A stretch of DNA of 64,000 nt, taken from the NCBI GenBank assembly GCA_025363755.1, contig JANYLQ010000050.1, positions 196,351 to 260,350 of the forward strand, given 5' to 3'. Positions 8,975-15,819 of the stretch are shown one piece after another (position 1 is the stretch's first letter; each line of letters opens with the position of its first letter). The DNA is from Hyphomicrobiales bacterium (GTDB lineage: Bacteria > Pseudomonadota > Alphaproteobacteria > Rhizobiales > Aestuariivirgaceae). The notes beneath the pieces were generated by a model, which saw only the letters and a list, made by a program, of their open reading frames with translations, did not search any database and had not been told where the DNA came from. The position numbers and the translations under genes were made by a program.

Positions 8975-10326
8975 TGGGTAACCGCAGGTAATAATATCGC
9001 AACACCAACCCGCCCCGGATTTTGCAGAACAACCATTAAATTATTAACGTCACTCCGCTGCAATGCATGAAGTTCATCTAAATATGAACTCGCCTTCTGC
9101 AATCCGAAATCGACTATGTCCTGCCCCAAGCTTTGCACCCGCGAATCCGCATTCTCCCATTCGTTGAACAAAAAATTGCGCTTCTTGAGGCGTTCAAAAC
9201 TTTTGAGTGAAAGTCCATGCGTTGCAAAATCGCCAAGATAGCTCTCGACAATTTTGGTCATTTGTTCAGGTGTCACTTGCGGTTGCAATGAAGCTGAAAA
9301 CCTGATCTGCCAAACACCTTCATAAATCCGCGCAACACTTATATTCCAGTCCTGCACGAGGCCGGCATCATCAGCAATTTTATCGCGCAAACCTTCGGCC
9401 AATCGGCTGCGCATCGCATCTTGCAAAACTGATGAAGCCGCAACAGCGCGCCATGGCGTGGGTGCGGAAACAATTTTGGCCCATATAAATTTGCGCACGC
9501 GAACCCGGTCAGATGTTCTAGTGCGCCGAAATGAATTGGCCCCAAAAGATTTAATTGGTTCTGTTGGCAAGAGTGCAGGCAACGCCATGAGAAGTTTGTC
9601 TTCATGCTTCACCCGCATTTCTCGATTTACCAACATTTCTCCAAATACGGCATTTGGAAAAATCATGTTGATTGCTTTGCGGTTCTCGGGATTCAAATAG
9701 GGTCCTGCGACCTGTAAAAAAAATGGCGAGCCTTGATAATGCGCTGCGTCAAAAGCCAGAACATCTTTCAGCGTCACTAAAGCAACATCTTCAACGTGGC
9801 CCCCCGGATATTTTTCAAAGGGCAATCCCTTGTTCAGTTCGGAGTTAAAATCAATCATGAAACGCGTGTCGGGATCGCTTTCGGTGCGCTCCAGAAGTTC
9901 TTGGGTCACAACACTTTTCTCAGTCTTTACATCTGCCTCGGTGATGGCCAGCGGCGTTGTAATGCGGGCTAATCCTTTTAACGCTTCAATGAAACCCGCC
10001 GGCGGTACATTCAGATCATATCGTGTGTAAGTATAATTTGTGGCTGCATTTGAGTTTGAGCCAGGAATCGAATCAAAAGATGCAAAGCCCTTGCCATCAC
10101 TATTTTTAAATTTCAAATGTTCCAACACATGTGCAATTCCGGGAATGGAGTCCGATGTGGAACCAAAAGGCACCCACAAGGACAGCGAATAAGTGGTGCT
10201 ATTTTCAATCGCAATGTCGAACACCTGTGTCTTTGGTATGCCATCAATGGCAAAAGCAAACGGTGCCAATGCTCCCCATGCAACTCCGATAATTAAAATA
10301 AGGTGTTTTTTCACGCAGGCTTTCAA
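8971..10326 (-). CDS. Secreted M16-family zinc metallopeptidase (active subunit)
   Basis: A 451-residue protein with a signal peptide (about 1-27, ending APFAFA). The inverted zinc motif HVLEH gives His66, Glu69 and His70; Glu143 in EKSVVTQELLER is the likely third ligand. The typical NAATNYTYTRYDL segment (93-105) follows. These enzymes degrade or process small peptides. It heads a coupled operon with the inactive homologue and a 14-TM exporter. It starts 84 bases after the end of the GFA gene, and an 11-base perfect inverted repeat sits in that gap. Compared with cytoplasmic PqqF or mitochondrial MPP it is secreted, so maturation of imported or exported peptides is possible but unproven. 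Confidence 0.9.
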   Translation of the reverse strand: MKACVKKHLILIIGVAWGALAPFAFAIDGIPKTQVFDIAIENSTTYSLSLWVPFGSTSDSIPGIAHVLEHLKFKNSDGKGFASFDSIPGSNSNAATNYTYTRYDLNVPPAGFIEALKGLARITTPLAITEADVKTEKSVVTQELLERTESDPDTRFMIDFNSELNKGLPFEKYPGGHVEDVALVTLKDVLAFDAAHYQGSPFFLQVAGPYLNPENRKAINMIFPNAVFGEMLVNREMRVKHEDKLLMALPALLPTEPIKSFGANSFRRTRTSDRVRVRKFIWAKIVSAPTPWRAVAASSVLQDAMRSRLAEGLRDKIADDAGLVQDWNISVARIYEGVWQIRFSASLQPQVTPEQMTKIVESYLGDFATHGLSLKSFERLKKRNFLFNEWENADSRVQSLGQDIVDFGLQKASSYLDELHALQRSDVNNLMVVLQNPGRVGVAILLPAVTQ

Positions 10327-10373
10327 CTTTTCTTGTGCGCCTGCAAACTAGTCATATCCAGCAATAAATCCAA

Positions 10374-10412
10374 TGACAAATGCGCCCTGTGGGCAAAGTA
10401 ACGCATTTGTCA
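10374..10412. promoter_or_regulatory. 11-bp perfect inverted repeat (operator or terminator)
   Basis: TGACAAATGCG (10374-10384) and CGCATTTGTCA (10402-10412) flank a 17-base centre that itself contains GCCC/GGGC. The right arm includes the GFA stop codon, and the left arm ends 48 bases before the M16 start. There is no T run on the minus strand, so an operator or attenuating hairpin for the M16 operon is as likely as a terminator. Confidence 0.5.
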
Positions 10413-10793
10413 CCATTGCGGCTTTTTAAAGCCTCCACCAGTAATTTCATAGTAATCTCCGGCATTATCACAGAAAATATGGCCTTCAAGTTTTAGTCCA
10501 GATTTCCCGTCTATCCCGCCCACACAAATCGATGTGGTGTCTGAGCCATTTTGTTTCCAAAATAAATTCGATCCGCATTCTTTGCAAAACCCCCGCTTTG
10601 CGACTGCGCTGGATGCAAACCACTTCAAGCCATCTTGTTTCGTCAGTTTTAAATCACTGTCTGCTACTCCGCTCGAAATCCAATAGCTGCCCGTCTGCTT
10701 GCGGCATTGCGTGCAATGGCAAGCCAACGCATCTTTCATCGGCCCAGTGATTTCATAAGCAACAGAACCACATAAACATGATCCCGTTTTCAT
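10410..10793 (-). CDS. GFA/CENP-V family zinc protein
   Basis: A 127-residue protein with the zinc-binding pattern of the GFA (glutathione-dependent formaldehyde-activating) family. It has SCLCGSVAYEITG at the N-terminus, then CHCTQCRKQTGSYW (about 25-38), then FCKECGSNLFW (about 69-79). The family was named after an enzyme proposed to form S-hydroxymethylglutathione, although many members probably do other things. Its start overlaps the stop of the homocysteine methyltransferase gene by four bases (10790-10793). A link to one-carbon metabolism fits that context, since demethylation can release formaldehyde, but this is inference. Confidence 0.85.
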   Translation of the reverse strand: MKTGSCLCGSVAYEITGPMKDALACHCTQCRKQTGSYWISSGVADSDLKLTKQDGLKWFASSAVAKRGFCKECGSNLFWKQNGSDTTSICVGGIDGKSGLKLEGHIFCDNAGDYYEITGGGFKKPQW

Positions 10794-11701
10794 CTCATTT
10801 CCTGTGCCAATAATGAAATATGTTCAGGCCCAATGCCGCAACATCCACCAAAGGCTGATACGCCGAGTTTGCGCCAATCGCGTGATTTTGAAACCAGATC
10901 ATCAGGCGTAATCACATCCACAAAATGCCAGTTTGGCGCTTTATAAAACCCGCATTCGGGATAAGTGCCCATTGGCCCAGACCAAGATTTACGCAAAATC
11001 GCGAGAGCCTCATCAGTATCATTCGGCGAAGTATGCATAATACTCATCACTTTTGGATTGAGCGCAGCTAGGGCAGGGGCAAACTCTTCCAACATTTGAT
11101 CAGGTCGCCCAAAGCCGACTAATTTGCCATCGGCATTGCGTTCAACTGAAATCCCAATCCAAACAGGAAGTCCCGTCTTAATCGCTTCCTCGGTAGCCCA
11201 AAGCGAATAGTCAGAATCACGCATCATTTCCATCATGATGAGGTCAACACCGCACGCCTTCAAATTTTCGACCTTGCGCTTGAATAATGCGCGCGCTTGC
11301 GCCTCAGTCCAATCCGTTGATAAGTCCGTGCGGTCTGAACCCGCCACCACCGGCCGCATTGTCGAAACCGAACCCGCCACCGCCACCTTGTGTCCAACCG
11401 CCGCCGCTTTTGCCTCGCGCACCGCGGCCTCATCAACCAAAATCAAATCATCATCACGCTTGTAAAAATTAAAACTCAATGCCGACGATGCAAAAGTATT
11501 AGCCGTAATCATATCCGCTCCAACGCGGATGTATTCATCATGAACCTCGCGCACGATATGCGGATGCGTAAGATTGGCATCAGCGCACCAAACAGCGCCA
11601 CTCATTGGCGCACCACGGCGCTGAATATCTGTGCCCGTGCCACCATCCATTATAATGGTCTCGCCCCGTGCCAACTTGTCTTCGATAAATTGATAACTCA
11701 C
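10790..11701 (-). CDS. Homocysteine S-methyltransferase family protein
   Basis: A 303-residue single-domain TIM barrel of the MmuM/BHMT/MetH-N type. It opens with MDGGTGTDIQRRG (18-30) and has the zinc cysteines in GGCCGIGPEHI (Cys287, Cys288). Family members move a methyl group from a donor (S-methylmethionine, betaine or methylfolate) to homocysteine to give methionine. At the position of the usual first zinc ligand, normally in a GxNC motif, it reads IMHTSP, so His223 replaces cysteine. It is the third gene of a coupled operon with an MttB-type methyltransferase and a QueG-like protein; both junctions are four-base overlaps. It could accept methyl groups released by the MttB protein. The donor is unknown. 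Confidence 0.88.
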   Translation of the reverse strand: MSYQFIEDKLARGETIIMDGGTGTDIQRRGAPMSGAVWCADANLTHPHIVREVHDEYIRVGADMITANTFASSALSFNFYKRDDDLILVDEAAVREAKAAAVGHKVAVAGSVSTMRPVVAGSDRTDLSTDWTEAQARALFKRKVENLKACGVDLIMMEMMRDSDYSLWATEEAIKTGLPVWIGISVERNADGKLVGFGRPDQMLEEFAPALAALNPKVMSIMHTSPNDTDEALAILRKSWSGPMGTYPECGFYKAPNWHFVDVITPDDLVSKSRDWRKLGVSAFGGCCGIGPEHISLLAQEMR

Positions 11702-12327
11702 TTCATTCTCGCTTTTGCAAATGCCTGCATATGAAACTGTGCCTGCGGCTTAGCATATTGATATTGAACAGCGATAGGGCAGGCACGGCGGGCCAAGCAC
11801 CCGCCCTCCATGCATTCATTGGCACCGGCATTCACATGAGCGCCACAAGTCTCAACATCATAATTTTTCCCGTCAAATGCTGAAACAGGGCAGGCGCTTA
11901 AGCACGGTTTTGCGACACAAGTTTCGCACGGGTGAGCCCCCACCGAAACACGCGGCAAATCAAACTCCACCGGAAATAAAAGTGCTGCCCGGTAAGCATG
12001 CCAAAGCCCATATGTTGGATGGATATTCAAACCCAGCGGTGAAACATGCCCAGCCCCACCGCGTCTGGCCCAAGATAAAAACGGCTGATGCGGCACATCA
12101 AACGGAAACAAAGCGCGGGCATCCAAATCCGCCGCCAGTGGCTCTATAACAGCACGAGTCCAATCATCTAAGGAACCTCGCCCTTCACGCGCAAACCGCC
12201 GAAACATATCTGGCCCAGCATTGCCGATGAGAATCACAAACCTCGTGTCGCCCATTTCGCGCGTCGAGAACCAACCAAGCGGCGTAAAACTTTCGCGGCG
12301 AATGCGGTTGAGAATAGGGTGCTCCAC
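11698..12327 (-). CDS. QueG-like two-cluster iron-sulfur protein
   Basis: A 209-residue protein. The C-terminal part has eight cysteines able to hold two [4Fe-4S] clusters: Cys134, 137, 142 and 146 (CETCVAKPCLSACP) and Cys161, 172, 177 and 183 (ECMEGGCLARRACP). The N-terminal 120 residues, with GHVSPLGLNIHPTYGLWHAY (94-113), recall the cobalamin-binding half of QueG/CblC-type proteins (GxxGxxxLxIxPxxG). That resemblance is weak and by eye only. It starts with GTG overlapping the MttB stop codon (TAGTG) and ends overlapping the homocysteine methyltransferase start. By position it could reduce or carry the corrinoid needed by its neighbours. Fe-S binding is likely; the corrinoid link is a hypothesis. 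Confidence 0.75.
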   Translation of the reverse strand: MEHPILNRIRRESFTPLGWFSTREMGDTRFVILIGNAGPDMFRRFAREGRGSLDDWTRAVIEPLAADLDARALFPFDVPHQPFLSWARRGGAGHVSPLGLNIHPTYGLWHAYRAALLFPVEFDLPRVSVGAHPCETCVAKPCLSACPVSAFDGKNYDVETCGAHVNAGANECMEGGCLARRACPIAVQYQYAKPQAQFHMQAFAKARMK

Positions 12328-13907
12328 TATTTCGACCAGCGCGGATCACCCAACTCCATCACTTCACGCGGCAACCGAATATCATGCTTGGCGCGAATGA
12401 TCTCGTCCACATCACGCGGGATATATTCTGGATAATAAGTCGACAAAATCATCTTCTTTTTCGCAATCGCCTTTTGCAAAATATCAGGCTTGCCCGCCTC
12501 GTTCCATTCCTTAGGGCTCATGCGGTTGCCTAAAAGCGGATAAACATATTCCGTCTGCATCATACTCAATGTCTGGTCCGACCCCAGGTAATGCCCTGGC
12601 CCCTCCAAACAAACATCGGTAATCACATCAAGTGACAGTGTTTCATCAGTCACTTCAATGCCACGCACATTGCGGTTGATAGAACCCAACATGTCATTAT
12701 CGATGAGCAGGCTTTCCAAACAAAAGCCCAATAGCGAAGCATGCATGCCCGCCATTTCATACATCAGGTTCACACCAGCCATTGCTGAAATGCCAGCTGT
12801 CACACCTTTTTCATAGCCCGCCTGCACATCAGGAAACTTGGCATCGCACATGCCCGAAGCCGAGCCCACAGTGAGGTTATAAAAATGCCCCATCTGCCCG
12901 CATGCCGCTGTGATGAGTGCCTGCTCGCCAGAGCCCCCAGACATAGCACCCGTTCGCAAATCAGAAACGAATGGCCATGGCCCCCAGATCGCTATAGCGC
13001 CCGGCACCACGCAGTTAATGTAAACCAATCCGGCCAAACATTCGGCCACAGCCTGCACAACTGTCCCTGCCAGTGCCGCAGGCGAAGTCGCCCCCGCTTG
13101 AGCCGCTGAAAGCAACAACACCGGCATGCCGCCCCGCGCTGCCACTTCAAGACACCGGCAAGCATCTTCAGCAAATTTCAAAGGCGGAACCACAAAGCAA
13201 TTTGATTGCGAAACAAATGGCCGCTCGCGCCACTTCTTTTCACCACCCGCCACATAATGCAGAATTTGCAAACACTCATCCACATGTTGCGGCTCCACCA
13301 TACTTGTGCCCACATGCTTGTTGGTGCCCGCAAGCGAGGCATAGAGAGTGTTGATATCCAGATCATGCCCGTTCAGCATGTCCCGTGCTGTCAAGCAGCG
13401 CTGAAAAAAGTGAATATGCTCACACGTGTCAACAATCCGCGCCGCGTCATAAAGATCAGCCAGATAAGACTCGCGGTAAGAGTTGGTTTCAATCTCGGCC
13501 ACATGCACAGCAGCCCCCGCCGTTCCAAAATAAACTTTGTTGCCCGATGGCTCCATGTCATGCTGCGGGTCACGCGCACACAAAACAAAATTTCGCGCAC
13601 AGCTGCCCAAAATATCTTCCACCAAAGAGCGCGGGATACACAAGCGCCCGCGATCATTCAAAAACCCGCCCCGCGCGGTGACGGCCTCAACACAAGATGG
13701 AATGGGCGTGCCCAAGCCCACAGTCTCCAACAGCTTCAAAGCCGTCTCATGAATGCGCTGCATATCGCCGTCTTTCAGCGGCTTATATTGCCCGCCCGTC
13801 ATCCCCGGCCGCACCGCAGCCTCCGACATGGGAACGACGCGTGAACGCAGCGCCTTACGAGCCTCGCGTCCACCGCGCCGTTTTGAAAGATCATCAATTA
13901 AAGTCAT
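12327..13907 (-). CDS. MttB-superfamily methyltransferase (non-pyrrolysine), paralogue 1
   Basis: A 526-residue protein of the trimethylamine methyltransferase (MttB) superfamily. It has the fold signature SDLRTGAMSGGSGEQALI (about 315-332) and the C-terminal LEGPGHYLGSDQTL. Characterised members demethylate quaternary amines such as glycine betaine, carnitine or proline betaine and pass the methyl group to a corrinoid protein. The frame is uninterrupted, so it contains no pyrrolysine. It is first in a four-gene operon, coupled to the QueG-like protein by a one-base overlap. No MttC-type corrinoid protein lies nearby, which is unusual. The substrate is not known. It differs clearly from the paralogue at 15816, so the two probably have different substrates. 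Confidence 0.9.
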   Translation of the reverse strand: MTLIDDLSKRRGGREARKALRSRVVPMSEAAVRPGMTGGQYKPLKDGDMQRIHETALKLLETVGLGTPIPSCVEAVTARGGFLNDRGRLCIPRSLVEDILGSCARNFVLCARDPQHDMEPSGNKVYFGTAGAAVHVAEIETNSYRESYLADLYDAARIVDTCEHIHFFQRCLTARDMLNGHDLDINTLYASLAGTNKHVGTSMVEPQHVDECLQILHYVAGGEKKWRERPFVSQSNCFVVPPLKFAEDACRCLEVAARGGMPVLLLSAAQAGATSPAALAGTVVQAVAECLAGLVYINCVVPGAIAIWGPWPFVSDLRTGAMSGGSGEQALITAACGQMGHFYNLTVGSASGMCDAKFPDVQAGYEKGVTAGISAMAGVNLMYEMAGMHASLLGFCLESLLIDNDMLGSINRNVRGIEVTDETLSLDVITDVCLEGPGHYLGSDQTLSMMQTEYVYPLLGNRMSPKEWNEAGKPDILQKAIAKKKMILSTYYPEYIPRDVDEIIRAKHDIRLPREVMELGDPRWSK

Positions 13908-13940
13908 ATTTCGTCCTTGCTATAAATACCTTTCGCCCGT

Positions 13941-13986
13941 TTGCGCCTTCGCAGAAGGGAGAAGGTCCCGAAGTGGGATGAGGGCC
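13941..13986. repeat. Fragment of a common intergenic repeat
   Basis: GAAGGGAGAAGGTCCCGAAG followed by TGGGATGAGGGCC resembles the widespread proteobacterial intergenic repeat of the form GGAGAAGGT-CCGAAGGG-GGATGAGGG, here partly decayed. It sits just upstream of the MttB operon and may mark old rearrangement. Confidence 0.4.
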
Positions 13987-14073
13987 TCTTTTAGCACAAC
14001 ATGCTCCAATGCCACTTGTTCGAAAAGTCTCCATAATCACGCCCACACCGTGAGAAAAACTAACGTCCAAAGC

Positions 14074-14463
14074 TCACCGCAAAAGCCTAATCTTCAATCC
14101 AAGACCATCAGCAAAAGCCGCCCAAGGTCGATCCGCAGTCAACACTTCGGCTTGCTTTTGCTGTGCCAGCGCGAAACAGGCGCGGTCGCCGAGTGACAAA
14201 CCTGCCTTCTTTGTGATCGACGCCAATTTTCCTGTTGCTACCGCTTGCTCAAAATCATGCGCATAGACTTCAACACCAGTTTCAGTAAAAAATGCATCAA
14301 TCGCGGCGGTCGGAAAATTATTGACGGCAGCGTAAGTATAAACCTCAGCCACATTCACCGCACTCACAATTGAGTCCTCTATATGTTGAAACACCTCGTC
14401 ACCTCCGGGTTCCCCCAAGATGGCGGCGAGGATAACCGAGGCATCAAGAACCAATGTGCTCAA
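14074..14463 (-). CDS. vapC: PIN-domain ribonuclease toxin (VapC family)
   Basis: A 129-residue PIN domain spanning the whole protein. The acidic residues expected for metal binding are present: Asp7 in LVLDAS, Glu in NVAEVYT, and the aspartates in LSLGDRACFALA and LTADRPW. VapC toxins cut tRNA or rRNA when freed from their antitoxin. Its start overlaps the antitoxin gene by four bases (14460-14463), the normal VapBC arrangement. The pair lies between two divergent MttB operons and is not obviously related to them, so it was probably inserted there. Confidence 0.9.
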   Translation of the reverse strand: MSTLVLDASVILAAILGEPGGDEVFQHIEDSIVSAVNVAEVYTYAAVNNFPTAAIDAFFTETGVEVYAHDFEQAVATGKLASITKKAGLSLGDRACFALAQQKQAEVLTADRPWAAFADGLGLKIRLLR

Positions 14464-14741
14464 CGCTTTTTGCTCTTAAACTCAGTCTGCCTCTCATCTG
14501 CGCGCCAATCCAGAAAGTCAGCAACACTTGCCTTCTTGGTGAGGCCGGATGTTTTTGCCAAACTGCGTATACGTTCTTTCACTTCATTCATGGTGGTAAT
14601 GCGAATAGAACCATCCACAATATCAATGCGAACTGGCCCGCCCTTATCAAGCCCCACGCGCCGCCGCAGCTCCGCAGGCAAACTCAGCCTGCCTGATTCC
14701 GTCACGCGACCAGACAGAATAGATTTCGTTTCCAGTTCCAT
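14460..14741 (-). CDS. vapB: AbrB/SpoVT-type antitoxin (VapB family)
   Basis: A 93-residue protein with an N-terminal SpoVT/AbrB DNA-binding fold (about 9-50: GRVTESGRLSLPAELRRRVG and IDIVDGSIRI). A basic C-terminal tail (FLDWRADERQTEFKSKKR) probably wraps the toxin. It lies directly upstream of and overlaps the PIN-domain gene. Such antitoxins bind inverted repeats in their own promoter, and a perfect 10-base inverted repeat is found 18 bases upstream of the start. The function is well supported by domain and context. Confidence 0.88.
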   Translation of the reverse strand: MELETKSILSGRVTESGRLSLPAELRRRVGLDKGGPVRIDIVDGSIRITTMNEVKERIRSLAKTSGLTKKASVADFLDWRADERQTEFKSKKR

Positions 14742-14758
14742 AGGCCACTCCTCAATTT

Positions 14759-14784
14759 TATGGCGTAAATAATCTTACGCCATA
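14759..14784. promoter_or_regulatory. VapBC autoregulatory operator
   Basis: TATGGCGTAA (14759-14768) and TTACGCCATA (14775-14784) form a perfect 10-base inverted repeat with a 6-base spacer. It lies just upstream of vapB, where the antitoxin or complex would bind. Confidence 0.7.
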
Positions 14785-14907
14785 ATTTAGGAGTGTGCCA
14801 CATCAAAATGATGTGAGAAAAAATCACCACCATGTCGCAGTCAGACTGTCTAACCGCAACAAAACACATATGTTACAAGCACAATAACATTTATTTGGTG
14901 AACTCAC

Positions 14908-15819
14908 TTGGCCAGACGAGACCTGCCACCCCTTCGCGCTTTAACCGCTTTTGAAGCTGCCGCCCGCCTCGGTTCCTTCCGTATGGCGGCGGGTGAATTG
15001 GGCATAACCCGCTCGGCCGTCAGCCATCAAATCAAACTGCTGGAAGATAGGCTGGACATCCAACTCTTCCGCCGTGACGCGCGTAAAGCCGAGTTGACCC
15101 AACTCGGCCAAACTTATTATCCCACAGTCCGCGATGCCTTCGACCAAATCGAAGCCCAAACCAAAGCACTCCGCCCATCAAACACCGACAATGAACTCAC
15201 TATTCAGGTTTATGTCACAGTGGCGCTTAAATGGCTGATCCCGCGCCTGCATGATTTCGAACGCAAATATCCCGATGTAAAAGTGCGTCTCTCTACATCA
15301 TATTTCGATTGGGATTTTGACGAGCGCAATGTCGATGTTGGTCTCATCCTCGCCCGCAATAAATTGCCCGGTCATTACTATCGGCCATTGTTCAAATCCT
15401 ATCTCTCGCCGGTTTGTGCGCCTTCGATAAAGTTAAAATCCATGGACGACATCAAAAAGCACAAGCTGATCGATGTTTATACGGCCGAGGAAGATTGGCA
15501 AATCTGGCTGGAGGCAGCAGGCGTAAAAGCCGTGAAGCCCGCCAATCGCCTGTCGGTTGATTCATACATTCTCGCCCAAGAAGCAGCAATAGAGGGCAGA
15601 GGCCTTGCCATGACCATTGGCCCTTTTGCTTCCGAAGAAATAAAATTAGGCCGCTTGCAACAGCCTTTCCCTTTGCGCGTGCCCCATAAACATAATTGGT
15701 ATTTTGCCTGCAGTGGCGAAAACAAAAATAAAAATAAAATAAAACGGTTTGAGGATTGGTTGGTCAAACAAGTTGCTGCTGATCCCGCACTCGAGGTATT
15801 CAAGGACGATAAGAAATGA
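14908..15819 (+). CDS. LysR-type transcriptional regulator, GcvA-like
   Basis: A 303-residue LysR regulator. The winged helix-turn-helix (about 8-67) includes FEAAARLGSFRMAAGELGIT and SAVSHQIKLLEDRL. A type 2 periplasmic-binding effector domain (about 95-295) follows. It starts with TTG; no in-frame ATG fits the family N-terminus better. Its stop codon overlaps the start of the MttB gene (ATGA), so it is the first gene of the operon with MttB, psuK and psuG and probably controls that operon and possibly the divergent MttB operon. The effector is unknown. Confidence 0.9.
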   Translation: MARRDLPPLRALTAFEAAARLGSFRMAAGELGITRSAVSHQIKLLEDRLDIQLFRRDARKAELTQLGQTYYPTVRDAFDQIEAQTKALRPSNTDNELTIQVYVTVALKWLIPRLHDFERKYPDVKVRLSTSYFDWDFDERNVDVGLILARNKLPGHYYRPLFKSYLSPVCAPSIKLKSMDDIKKHKLIDVYTAEEDWQIWLEAAGVKAVKPANRLSVDSYILAQEAAIEGRGLAMTIGPFASEEIKLGRLQQPFPLRVPHKHNWYFACSGENKNKNKIKRFEDWLVKQVAADPALEVFKDDKK

